Assembly: GCA_944548615.1 (NCBI GenBank)
Contig: OX155952.1
Span: 41,673,255 to 41,737,254 of the forward strand
Direction: 5' to 3'
Length of the DNA stretch: 64,000 bases
Source: Micropterix aruncella
Taxonomy: Eukaryota > Arthropoda > Insecta > Lepidoptera > Micropterigidae
Under the pieces are notes generated by a model. That model was not told where the DNA came from, did not search any database, and saw only the letters and a list, made by a program, of their open reading frames with translations. The translations under genes and the position numbers were made by a program. Shown here one piece after another: positions 45,601 through 55,053 of this stretch; the stretch's first letter is position 1, and the number at the start of each line of letters is the position of its first letter.

Positions 45601-46013
45601 TAAAAAGAGACGAGATTGCAACCCGACATAAAAAACTCTACTGGATGTTAGGGAGAAACTCCAGGCTATCATTGGACAACAAACTCCTTATATACAAGGC
45701 AATTCTAAGACCGATATGGACGTACGGTATCCAACTCTGGGGCAGCGCTAGCGACTCAAATATTAATGTCATACAGAGACTACAGAACAAGATCTTGAGA
45801 TCAATAGCAAATGTACCGTGGTATATTACCAACAATGAACTACATCAAAACCTGTCTGTGAGCACAGTAAAGGAGGAAATCCGAAACACATCAGAGAGAT
45901 ATAAGCAGCGGCTAATTAATCATCCTAACAAATTAGCACGCCAGCTGATGACACAGAACTACGCAAAACGACTGAAGCGACACAACATCCTAGAGCTGCA
46001 AGACAGACAGTAG
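42678..46013 (+). pseudogene. Jockey-like LINE ORF2 (endonuclease-reverse transcriptase), disrupted
   Basis: The start MRLATWNINGLAPNKDELQM and the motifs AGGDWNAKHVHW and SSDHTPVL mark an APE-type endonuclease domain. After a one-base loss near 43190-43200 the frame shifts. The RT then runs in the 43165-44766 frame with YRPISLLPVLSKMLEKV, FLDIQQAFDKVWH (motif A), AGVPQGSVLGPALY (motif B) and FADDTAVL (motif C). At 44750 a retroposon (copy E) interrupts the thumb region. The remainder (45410-46013, RYLGLHLDRRMTWKDHIK ...) resumes after the insertion and ends at a stop. The insertion with its 14-bp duplication is the only break in that half. No RNase H is present. Confidence 0.9.
44750..45409 (+). 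mobile_element. 660-bp-family retroposon, copy E, nested in the Jockey-like ORF2
   Basis: 660 bp bounded by a perfect 14-bp direct repeat ATTACACAACTGGC (44736-44749, 45410-45423). It starts GGTTAACGGGCCCATGATGA and ends CGGGCTCGCCCGTTGTAGTT GACACCGCAAG. The surrounding RT reading frame makes the insertion ends certain. There is no poly(A), TIR or coding frame with a recognisable product. This copy is the cleanest reference for the family. Confidence 0.88.
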
Positions 46014-46157
46014 CTCTAGGCCTTAAGGATGAGTGGATGCTCTCGCTGGGGAGCACATTCTGCAAGAGACTAAGCTATGTCACCACATCGACTCATAGTC
46101 CTTCGACTGATTGCCGATAAACCAGGAACAAAAAAAAAAAAAAAAAAAAGTGTAAAC

Positions 46158-46349
46158 AAAGCATTCACACAGTGTTTAGTGCTTCTTGCAGGTCCAAAGT
46201 GTCTGTCCGTGTCGAACAACGGTTAGAATTATGAGATATTTTAATTGAATTATGAGATATGAGATAGTCGCAGACATCGCATTAGAAATTTACTTGAATT
46301 GTTAGTTTAAACTGAAAAATCTAAGAGCTTATGGCAAAGAAATGGATAA
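46158..46349 (+). other. ptc intron 8, after the LINE
   Basis: Nothing recognised. Confidence 0.4.
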
Positions 46350-46427
46350 GCAGAATTCATTGTCGTATGATAATAAACCTGCTCATTGTGGCATATCTTA
46401 ATAAAGAGTAGAAATAAATAAACAAAT
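46350..46427 (+). mobile_element. SINE 3' fragment
   Basis: TTGTCGTATGATAATAAACC ... AATAAAGAGTAGAAATAAAT matches the tail of the tRNA-derived SINE at 24700-24760. Confidence 0.65.
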
Positions 46428-46443
46428 CTCAGTAGGAGCTAGT

Positions 46444-46640
46444 GATAAACTTTTCCAGGAACTGATTAATGAGGATCCAACTGAGTTTTGTAAATCAATG
46501 CGAATGAAAGAAGATAAATTTAATGAGTTCTTGACTATTGTTGGGCCAAGTATAGCAAAATCGGGTACATTTATGAGAAGTGCAATATCTGTAAAAAGTA
46601 CAAATATTTCTATACACTGAGCTTTTTATTAGAGACATCT
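46444..46640 (+). mobile_element. PIF/Harbinger transposase fragment
   Basis: The + strand reads KLFQELINEDPTEFCKSMRM, KEDKFNEFLTIVGPSIAK and MRSAISVK. This corresponds to the N-terminal segment of HARBI1-like nucleases (LxxEDPxxYRxFLRM ... VxPxIxKxDTxMRxAISPxERL). The catalytic domain is absent or unrecognisable. It is a fossil. Confidence 0.65.
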
Positions 46641-47001
46641 TTGTAGTAGGTGAATCAGTAGGAGCAATTAAGCAACTTTTAATAAGTTAAAAAAATAAAA
46701 AAACAATGCTCTATGATGATTGCGACACTGCGAATGCGGGGAGTACCGCAGGTGTGCTGGGGGAAGCTACTTAACTGAAACGATAGACCGTGCTTCCAAT
46801 CACTTTACTTTGCACTCGCACTTATTACTTAACAGCGTGTCCTTTTACATGTCGATTTTACTAATCATGTAATACCTGTACTTACTACTTAACAAAATTG
46901 TAAATTAGACTTTATGCAACCTTTGAGAAGAAGTGACATGAGAGCATATCTTCTGAAAGTTAGCTGAGAGAGATTAACCGTTTTTCTTCTGTTTTCTACA
47001 G
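46641..47001 (+). other. ptc intron 8, 3' part
   Basis: Ordinary intron; a pyrimidine-rich tract TTTTTCTTCTGTTTTCTACA precedes the exon 9 acceptor. Confidence 0.5.
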
Positions 47002-47184
47002 GTGTTGCTGATAACGACTTGCAACTTTTGGGTGTCCTTAATCTGCATCTTGATCATAGCGTGTAGCGTCTTGAGGCTCTTCGGTCTGATGGCGCTTTTG
47101 GAGGTCAAATTATCAGCAGCGTCTGCCGTTATGCTCATCGCTTCTGTTGGACTTGGAGTTCATTACGTTTCCATTATTTGTGTG
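47002..47184 (+). CDS. ptc: ptc exon 9: TM9-TM10
   Basis: Sixty-one codons, phase 0, acceptor TTTTCTACAG, donor GTG|GTAAGC. It encodes TM9 (FWVSLICILIIACSVLRLFG) and then LMALLEVKLSAASAVMLIAS and VGLGVHYVSIICV. The block aligns with LGIKLSAIPAVILILSVGM of Drosophila Patched. The TM10 core is GLGVHYVS where human PTCH1 has a Glu (GIGVEFT) and the fly has GMMLCFN. Reading starts upstream of the first ATG because the exon is internal. Confidence 0.92.
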
Positions 47185-47595
47185 GTAAGCATATAATTTT
47201 AATCTGTAATTTTGTTGTAAATCACACATTGCACATAAAGTACAAAATGAAGTTATTATTATAATGTCGTAAAAGTGGAAATGGTCTTTTGAGCATCATC
47301 TCGTAGGAATTTCTAAGTTCTAAACTTTGTCATTAAGGCAAACGTGGTCATAAAATTCATAGGTTGTACACCTCTGTTCAGGAAGCATTCAACCTTTGGT
47401 TGGCAAAATGCGCTTATTCATACAAGATAATTTTACTATAATCTATAAAGTAATCTCATTGGTAATAGCATTCACTGCTAGCATTTCACTATAGCGAAAA
47501 CGCTTCTCCTTTTGATTAGAATCGGTCCCATTCAGCGGCATTTTCAAGTTGGGAGCCAAAAATGACGCGGACCCATGGACTGTGGACTAGAGAGA
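47185..47595 (+). other. ptc intron 9, unique part
   Basis: Nothing recognised before the minisatellite. Confidence 0.5.
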
Positions 47596-48870
47596 GAAGC
47601 GATTGGTACCTAGTTCGAAGCAGGGCTACAGTGAAAAGCGGGTGGTACCTAGTTTAAAGCAGGGCTACGGTGAAAAACGGGTGGTACCTAGTTTAAAGCA
47701 CTGCTAGAGTGAAAAGCGGGTGGTACCTAGTTTAAAGCAGGGCTAGAGTGAAAAGGGGGTGGTACCTAGTTTAATGCAGGGCTAGAGTGAAAAGCGGGTG
47801 GTACCTAGTTTAAGGCAGGGCTAGAGTGAAAAGGGGATGGTACCTAGTTTAAAGCAGGGCTACAGTGAAAAGGGGATGGTACCTAGTTTAAAGCAGGGCT
47901 AAAGTGGAAAGGGGGTGGTACCTACCTAGTTTAAAGCAGGGCTAGAGTGAAAAGGGGGTGGTACCTAGTTTAAAGCAGGGCTAAAGTGAAAAGGGGTGGT
48001 ACCTAGTTTAAAGCAGGGCTAGAGTGAAAAGGGGTGGTACCTAGTTTAAAGTAGGGCTAGAGTAAAAAAAAGGTGGTACCTAGTTTAAAGCAGGGCTAGA
48101 GTGAAAAGGGCGTGGTACCTAGTTTAAAGCAGGGCTAAAGTGAAAAGGGGTGGTACCTAGTTTAAAGCAGGGCTAGAGTGAAAAGGGGGTGGTACCTAGT
48201 TTAAAGCAGGGCTAGAGTGAAAAGGGGGTGGTACCTAGTTTAAAGCAGGGCTAGAGTGAAAAGGGGGTGGTACCTAGTTTAAAGCAGGGCTAGAGTGAAA
48301 AGCGGGTGGTACCTAGTTTAAAGCAGGGCTACAGTGAAAAGGGGATGGTACCTAGTTTAAAGCAGGGCTACAGTGAAAAGGGGGTGGTACGTGGTACCTA
48401 GCAGGGCTAGAGGAAAAGTTCGTGATACCTATTTTAAAGCAGGGCTATAGTGAAAGCGGGCGATAACTAGTTTAAAGCAGAGCTACGGCGAAAAGCGGGT
48501 GGTACGCGGTACCCAGTTTAAAGCAGGGCTAGAGGAAAAGTTGGTGATACCTACTTTAAAGCAGGCTATAGTGAAAGCGGGCGATAACTAGTTTAAAGCG
48601 GGGCTAGAGTGAAATGCGGGCGGCACTTAGTTTAAAACGGGGCTAGAGTGAGTTGCGGGCGATACCTAGTTTAATGCAGGGCTAGGGTGAAAAGCGGGCC
48701 TTACTTCATTTGGGCAGGACTGGCGCGAGAAGCGAGCGATACTTAGCTCGGGACAGGGCTGGACGCGGTCATTGTCTAGTTTCAATCGGGCAGGAGCGGG
48801 TATTATCTAGTTTCGGCCGGCGCAGGAGCGAGTATATCCGTTTTCGGCCAGGGCAGGAGGTAAAGCGGGC
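47596..48870. repeat. Minisatellite, about 33 units of ~38-39 bp, in ptc intron 9
   Basis: The unit is GGTACCTAGTTTAAAGCAGG GCTAGAGTGAAAAGGGGGT with small variants (cagGGCTAcAG, aaagCGGGT). Units 4-20 are very similar. From about 48400 the units become shorter and more divergent (GATACCTATTTT, TTATCTAGTTTCGGCC), fading out about 95 bases before exon 10. One unit has a doubled CTACCTAG. Length polymorphism between individuals is expected. Confidence 0.95.
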
Positions 48871-48965
48871 GGATCGTCAATAGCCGAAGTTTCTTCCCGG
48901 ATTTCCGTCCGGGGATCGGGGGGCGTCGAACGCGCGCGCTGATGGTTTATATCGTTCGTTCGCAG

Positions 48966-49697
48966 GAGTTCGTCGCGCCCGTCGGAGACGGCGAGAGCGG
49001 CAAGAGAGCCAACCGAGCGCGGCGCGCGCTCGTCGTCGGCGGCGGCGCGGCGGTGCGCGGGTTCGCCGCCGCCGCGCTGGCCGCGGCCGCGCTGCACGCC
49101 TCGCCCTTCTCGTTCGCCGCGCGGCTGGCGCGCCTCGTGCTGGCCTTCGCCGGCGGCGGCCTGTGCGACGGGCTGGCGGCGGCGCCCGCGCTGCTGGCGC
49201 TGCTCGGGCCGGCGGCGGAGCGGCGAGCGCCGCCGCCGCGCCGCCGCCGCCGCGCGCCGCCGCCCGCCTCGGACGCGTCGTCGGGCGCCGCGCCGCCGCC
49301 GTCGCCGCCGCCGCGCGACTCGTCGTCGGCGTCGCCGTCGCCGCGGCCGCGCCGCCCGCCGTCGCTCACCACCATCGCGGAGGAGTCGCCGTCGTGGCGC
49401 TCGTCGCAGGCGTCGCACTCGCACTCGTCGCGCTCGGCGCGCGGCTCGCTGCAGAGCATCCTGCTGCAGCCCGAGCTGGTGGTGGAGACCACGACCACGA
49501 CCACGCCGTCGCCGTCGCCGGCGGAGGGCGCGGCGGCCGGCGCGCAGCCCGCCAACGTCACCACCAAGGTCACGGCCACGGCCAACATCAAGGTGGAGCT
49601 GCACTCGTCCGACCCGGAGCGGCGGCGGCGGCGGCGCGAGCGCGACGAGCGGCGCCGCGACTCGGGCCACGACAGCGACCGCTCGAGGCGCTCCTAG
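48966..49697 (+). CDS. ptc: ptc exon 10 (last): TM11-TM12 and cytoplasmic tail
   Basis: Acceptor GTTCGCAG, 243 codons, stop TAG at 49695-49697. The first ~85 residues align in length with TM11-TM12 of the fly protein (anchors HASPFSF and ALLGPAAE versus STSPFEF and SMVGPEAE) but are strongly Ala/Gly/Arg-biased. The tail keeps SLTTIAEESPSWRSSQ, LQSILLQPELVVETT and VTTKVTATANIKVEL, clear matches to Drosophila Patched, and ends in an Arg/Asp/Ser-rich segment. No Tyr and no PPxY motif occurs in the tail; the fly has PPPAY between the first two blocks. GC content is extreme, with CGG/GCC runs. The large antisense frames are composition shadows. Confidence 0.93.
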   Translation, partial: EFVAPVGDGESGKRANRARRALVVGGGAAVRGFAAAALAAAALHASPFSFAARLARLVLAFAGGGLCDGLAAAPALLALLGPAAERRAPPPRRRRRAPPPASDASSGAAPPPSPPPRDSSSASPSPRPRRPPSLTTIAEESPSWRSSQASHSHSSRSARGSLQSILLQPELVVETTTTTTPSPSPAEGAAAGAQPANVTTKVTATANIKVELHSSDPERRRRRRERDERRRDSGHDSDRSRRS

Positions 49698-50640
49698 CCC
49701 TCCTGCGCCCCTCCAAATTCACTCGTTGGACTTTTAAGTGTAATTTTGTAAATATGTTCATTTCATAAGGAACGTTGTAATTATAGATAAAATAAAAAAC
49801 TCCATCCTTTTATTTTCGAATAGCGCATTTTGTCAATTCCAAAGACGAATATGCGAGCGGGAGTCGGACGAGCCGACCGAGAGGCGGTCGGTCTTCCGGT
49901 CGGACGAGCGTCGATACTTCGAACTTGCGTTCAAACGAAATTAAATTAAATCTTTTTATATTTCCTCGACTTCCGCTCGAACTTCTGCAAAATTCGTATT
50001 TTTCTTTGGAATTAAATAAATGCAGCTATTTATCAATTGCGGTTCCTATGGAGCCAAACTCGCTAATATTTGTACAGTCTATGCGTACGTACGCTCGTCG
50101 GTTAATCTAATGGATTTGTTAATTTACCGTTTTGTTAAAACGGCATCGCAAGAGTACTATTTTGTAGTTTTAAATTGTATAAAAAATGTACATTATTTTC
50201 ATCCGCGACGCGGCGATTTTTATCGACTTATTGTAATTATTTATACGAATTTTCCTTCTATAAAGTATTAAGGACAATTGAACTGATGTGTATTTATTGA
50301 CGACGTAATCGAAACGAAGCTTCGCTCCCGGAACTAGTTGCCTCAGTTACCATAACGGATTCCTCTTTCGAAAAATGTTACTTAGTTCGTGCGATCGGTA
50401 CTTTCGACCGAGCGTTTGTTTTCTTTTTTATTTGCGACTGAATTTCGTTCTCGATTAAAATTATCGCGAGTGCGATGCGGACTAACTATTATTCGATTAA
50501 TTTAAGTCAAATATACCTCTGATTGTAAACGGATGTTATTTTACGCCTCTGTAAATGTCACATTGAGATGAAAAAGAAATGTTATATGGTTTTATTCGAG
50601 ATAAATATCAATAAAGAGTCCGCTGGAAAGTGGATTACCA
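49698..50640 (+). other. ptc: ptc 3' UTR (putative)
   Basis: Free of recognisable repeats, with poly(A) signals AATAAA at 49791-49796, near 50012 and at 50610-50615. The last is followed by a GT-rich stretch (TGTTTTTGTTG at 50641), a plausible distal end. A GC-rich inverted segment (GACGAGCCGACCGAGAGGCG ... GGTCGGACGAGCG) lies at 49865-49912. Confidence 0.6.
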
Positions 50641-50714
50641 TGTTTTTGTTGTTTTTTTTAGTACTGCACAAAATGCGCCTCTTAAGGGGGCAATAAAGGG
50701 GTAATAATTATTTT

Positions 50715-52740
50715 TCAAATAAAGGATCCAAGCTAGCCAGGAAAACATTGGATAACCTTGAAACTACAGAATCAAAATTGTCATGTATCCTAAAGAATGT
50801 AAAATATCTGCATGAGACTATATTTCTGAGGCCCACCAATAGCAGTGAAATTGAATCAATCATTAAAAAATAAAACGTCTACTGGGGAAGATGGTATTTC
50901 TGCTAAAATTTTTAAAGAATGCAGCGAAAATCTGATAAACCCGATTAGATATATTATTAACATAAGTATATCTTCTGGAGTGTTCCCCCGTTGCCTAAAA
51001 AAAGCTGAAATTACTCCAGTATTTAAGGGCGGTTTAGCTAGTGATGTTAACTGTTAACGGCCAATCAGCATATTGAATACATTGTCTAAAATTCTAGAAA
51101 CGGCGGTCAAATCGAGGCTGATGTCTTTCCTAAATAAACATAACCTGTTATCTCCTACGCAATACGGATTTCGCCCTGACAAGTCTACGCAGGATGCTAT
51201 TGCGTTTCTATCCGATAACATAGTAAATAGTCTGGATGAAGGAGACAAGTGCCTTGTAGTATTCCCTAGACCTTTGCAAGGCTTTCGACACAGTATCGCA
51301 CAACATTTTATTAAGTAAATTAGAAAAAAATGGCATTCGCGGGAAAGCATTGCAATGGTTCACCGACTGACTACTTGTTTAATAGAACACAAGTTACGAA
51401 ACTAAATGGAGCACAGAGCGTCAAAGGTAGTATACGTTACGGAGTGCCACAAGGAAGTGTCCTAGGCCCGATTATATTTTTAGTGTACATAAATGACCTA
51501 TCCAACATTCCATTAAAAGGAGGTAAAACAGTTCTATTTGCTGATTTTAATTTAATTTTCCGCCTTAATTTTCCGAGGGAAGACCTGGTCGACGGTTTAC
51601 AAAAACGCAGAACTTGGTCTAAACAATATTTATATTTGGCTCCAGAATAATCTATTAACATTAAAAAGCGAAAAAACAAACTATGTTACCTTTTCTATTA
51701 CTGGCAAGAAGGACTTTATGCACACAGGTATAAAAATTCATACATGTACCCCAAAACCCCAAAATCATTTATTGTATAATATGCAATGTAACTGCACAAC
51801 TATACAACATAAAACTCAAGCTAAATATCTCGGTCTCGTATTTGATAACACCCTTAAATGGGATGCTCATGTAGGTAAACGATATGTGGCGACTAAAGTA
51901 AGGAGACTTATATACGTGTTTAAGTTACTTCGGAACGTGTTAGACTTAAAATCTATCAAAAATGTCTACCATGCCCTTGCAAATAGTCTAATTTCATACG
52001 GTATTCTAGGTTGGGGAGGGTCTACACGTATTGTTCTAAATACGCTTATGACAGCGCAGAAGGCGCTTCTTCGGGTTATTTCCAAAAAGCCTCGAAGGTA
52101 CCCCTCAAACGACTTGTTTGCAGAGCTGAAGATATTAGACATCAGGCAGGCATATGCAAAAACAGTCTTTCTTAACTACCTAAAAAGTAAAGAGAGTCAC
52201 GTTAAAGCTGAGCATAAAATTTCAACGAGGAGCGCCACAACCTGTAAACACATTGTACAGAAAACCCGAACATCCTTCGCCCAAAAACACTTTGGCTTTA
52301 TAGGGCCAAAAATTTATAACCATCTAAAAGAATCTATAAAAACATGCGAAAACATTAAGTCAATGCAATTGAAATCTAAAATTACACAACATTTACTTCA
52401 ACTTGGTAGAAATGAGGTGGAAAAGACAATAAGTCATATTTTAAAGTAAAGGTCTGCATTATTATTATTATTGTCATAACTTGCACTACACTTTATATTT
52501 TGACCATGCTATATCAATATTTTAAATATAATTATAAGTTTAATTTGAATTCGCTTATCTATTTTATATTTTATCATATTTTGTATTTTTCATTTTAATA
52601 ATATGTGCACATGAATAAATCTTTGCCATACATAGAGTTGTCCTTGGTAAGGGCTATGGCCTAGTTAGGCAGATTCTGCAACTAATACAATTGTATGTTT
52701 TTGAATGAATAAATTATTATTATTATTAATAATATTTCTT
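50715..52740 (+). mobile_element. Degenerate CR1/Jockey-group LINE (RT and C-terminus)
   Basis: Frames in order: NKTSTGEDGISAKIFKECSE; ILNTLSKILETAVKSRLMSF with YGFRPDKSTQDAIAF; RYGVPQGSVLGPIIFLVYIN (motif B) with a degraded motif C (LFAD then a break). The intact 243-codon C-terminal frame 51718-52449 follows (YLGLVFDNTLKWDAHV ... HFGFIGPKIYNHLKES). At least three frameshifts and a deletion at the YxDD box make it dead. It ends near an (ATT)n run at 52717-52733. Confidence 0.85.
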
Positions 52741-52954
52741 CATACAAAATGCAAATACAAATTACTCTCGATTAAAATTTAAAGGGTCATAAAACTTTCC
52801 AACAGTTAGATCACTGCATCTTACAGAGTGCCGTTAGAGTAGATTTTTGTTTTGAAGAATATTCTACCGAAATACTAGTGCCATTCCTAGTTATAAAACT
52901 TACATATCTTATTGTGAAATATGTTGTATATTAATGTTTTTACAAGCCAATGAT
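52741..52954. other. Short intergenic sequence
   Basis: Nothing recognised. Confidence 0.5.
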
Positions 52955-53583
52955 CAGTGGCGGATTTGCAGTCTTGGCCACGCTAGGCCCCATGCCATGT
53001 ATCAGGTACCAGCCGCCCCTTTCTCAGCACCCATCATATAGACTGCATAATAAATATAATTTTTTGCCAACTTTTATCGAAATCGATTTAACATCAGTTA
53101 AGTATAATAGCTGCCAATTTGTATTTTTTCGAGGATTCAGGGATAATTGCACATTTAAATAACACATTTCAAACGGTGTTAGGTGTTATTTATTTAAATA
53201 ACTAAAGGTTATTCGCATACAAGATATAATAAGTGTTTTACAATGTGTTACAAAAGTCGTCTGCACTTGAGCGCAGCAAAATCATTAATTAAATCTTCGC
53301 AATCCAATATCCTTAAAAAAATTGCTTCTATGTTATTAAGCAAAGCAAGATCGTTTAACCTTTGCTCCGTCATTGTCGTGCGTAAATAATTTTTAACTTG
53401 TCGCAAACAAGAAAACGACCGTTCTCCAGAACAGTTACTGGCGGGAGTACACACACTAGGTACTTTGAGTTATTCCTTGTTATCATGAGTGATTTTATTG
53501 CCAATTTTACCAAGATTGGCCGCCCCTAATATCTGGCCGCCCTAGGCCCGGGCCTACTGGGCCTTAGGGCAAATTCGCCACTG
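52955..53583 (-). mobile_element. hAT element, internally deleted, with both ends
   Basis: CAGTGGCGGATTTGC at 52955 and GCAAATTCGCCACTG ending at 53583 form terminal inverted repeats (one mismatch). CCAATGAT and CATATGAT immediately outside fit a decayed 8-bp target duplication. The minus strand 53470-53248 keeps the transposase C-terminus: ASNCSGERSFSCLRQVKNYL, RTTMTEQRLNDLALLNNIEA and LINDFAALKCRRLL, the hAT dimerisation domain. The catalytic part is gone. Confidence 0.88.
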
Positions 53584-54508
53584 CATATGATTTGTTTTAT
53601 TACTTTACGACTCAGAATAGAAATGCAGCATTTAGGGCGGTTTTTGCCTTAATATTTCACGCAAATATGCTCTGCTCTTATTTAGTTTTTTATATACTTT
53701 GAATTACTCTAAAATTAGTGTTAAAAACATACAAAATATATCACTTCGGGAAAGGTAATGTGACAGCAGTGTGGTCCGTAGTGTATATTTTTTTTATTTT
53801 TTTTTTATTTTATAAAATTATCCAAAACAATACAATTGATTTTTGCGAAGCAGATAAGATTGCATTTGTGTGGATTTTATCCCCCCACTAGATTGTATAT
53901 CTGTTAGGTTATGAGATACAAACAGTTGAAGCTACCTTTTATAGTACCCCCCCCCCCCCCCGCCGCAATGTTCTAATGGGGGCTCCATGCAGAGAAAATC
54001 TTGCTATATCGGTGGGGAGGGAGGGGGGGGGAGGGGGGACGTTGCAGCCTACTTATTTAAGTTTACTTATAAATCCGAGTAGGTTAAGGAAACGGCAATA
54101 ATGTATGCACCTCAGGCATTTTTTTCTTGAAATCAACTGTTTTTAAATACATTTTGCTTGGGCCAAGTTTCTTAGCGAAGACTTGAGGATTTTTTCATAC
54201 GCAAGCAATTTTGTTTTTCGAGAAATAACTGTTTTTTGGATAAATATGCCAAGGCCACCCGGTCTAATCCCCATCCCCTCCCTCCTTTCCCCGCGGCCGC
54301 TGGGTCTGCAGGTACCTACATAGTTAGGTCACTACACGTGCTTCATCCCAGCTGGTCTAGATTACACTTTTGTCACTACGACTAATGGAGGATCAAATAC
54401 ATCTAAAGTTTCACGGGGAAGAATGTCAATTTCATTTATAAAGAGGAGATACTTACTTAATGAGGAATAAATTTAAGTAAAATGTATTTTTATTAGAAAG
54501 TCAACTTT
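53584..54508. other. Intergenic sequence with paired C- and G-tracts
   Basis: C16 at 53946-53961 and a G-rich stretch at 54011-54038 face each other across 50 bases. A further CCATCCCCTCCCTCC run lies at 54273-54290. No gene recognised. Confidence 0.6.
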
Positions 54509-54596
54509 TATAAATAGTATAAAACGAATTTACCGCGTGAGATATGTAGCACCAGGCCTTTCGGCGACGTTGCAACCGCCGTTGTCCAGGGTAGAC
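54509..54596 (+). mobile_element. Penelope-type arm fragment (left)
   Basis: AAAACGAATTTACCGCGTGA ... TTTCGGCGACGTTGCAACCG CCGTTGTC matches the short arm of the fold-backs at 14028 and 38414 with about ten differences. The inverted counterpart is at 57250-57315. Confidence 0.6.
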
Positions 54597-54741
54597 TAAA
54601 GTACAGAGGAATGCAAACATCTTGAGCTCTACAACTACATGCTCAGGTCACACGTATTGCATTTATTGAACACCAATGCACTGAAACCAAAAAAGGGATA
54701 GGCATATTTTATACCTGTGAGAATGACGGAGAGAGGTTGAG

Positions 54742-54940
54742 TTTACGCGTGACTGTAATGATTCTCGTCGAAGCCAGCCGTTTAACGGTACAGTCAGACG
54801 ATTACATAACTAATAGATTCGTTTAGTGTTGAGTTGAATTAGGCTGTGATAATTTTTCAGTATATACGTGATTGTCTCAGCGGCCCGTCGTTTAGCGGTA
54901 CAATCAGAAGAGTAACAAATAAATACGTTTTGTGTTGTAT
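54742..54940 (+). repeat. Imperfect direct repeat (~119-bp period)
   Basis: CGTTTAACGGTACAGTCAGA with flanks (54742-54834) recurs as CGTTTAGCGGTACAATCAGA (54861-54940). It lies immediately 5' of the transposase-derived frame and may belong to its terminal region. Confidence 0.6.
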
Positions 54941-55053
54941 TTTGTCTTCGTGTTCTGTGTTGTGATCGTGCGTTCGACTGTGCTGAATCCCAGGAGGTAC
55001 AGTAGGTAAATAACTTTATTTTCTATTATTTCTTGTCGTGATCGTCGTTTAAT

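Larger units (their letters stand above)
41230..46147 (+). mobile_element. Jockey-like LINE, near full-length, in ptc intron 8
   Basis: It carries a 5' UTR, ORF1, ORF2 and an A-rich tail at 46129-46149. Flanking AAGTGTAAAC at 41220-41229 and at 46148-46157 fits a ~10-bp target duplication, with some ambiguity from the A tail. ORF2 is broken by a frameshift near 43195 and by a 660-bp retroposon at 44750. It lies in the sense direction of ptc. Confidence 0.88.
1..50640 (+). other. ptc: patched (ptc) homologue, transcription unit (5' end outside window)
   Basis: Ten coding exons on the + strand can be joined through GT-AG junctions into one open frame of about 1,220 codons. It aligns from end to end with my memory of Drosophila Patched, the 12-pass RND-family Hedgehog receptor that keeps Smoothened off when ligand is absent. 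Intron phases are 1,0,0,1,0,0,0,0,0. Landmarks in order are the TM1 region with FCVGLK, a large first ectodomain, the sterol-sensing domain over exons 4-6, the second ectodomain, TM8-12 and a tail with a KVTATANIKVEL block. The gene spans more than 49.7 kb because intron 1 (30 kb), intron 7 (3.7 kb) and intron 8 (6.7 kb) are filled with transposons. The 5' UTR, promoter and roughly the first 70 residues lie outside. It could be the single ortholog or a diverged duplicate; the sequence alone cannot settle this. Confidence 0.9.

Noticed and set aside
47596..48400. Minisatellite units (GGGTGGTAC) as Ci/Gli binding sites
   Set aside because: The core TGGGTGGTC is missed at the last base and at the first; tandem repetition alone explains the many near-matches.
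48807..49768. Four long frames of 200-290 codons over ptc exon 10 on both strands
   Set aside because: Composition artefacts of the GC-rich exon; the 48966-49697 frame alone carries the conserved KVTATANIKVEL block.
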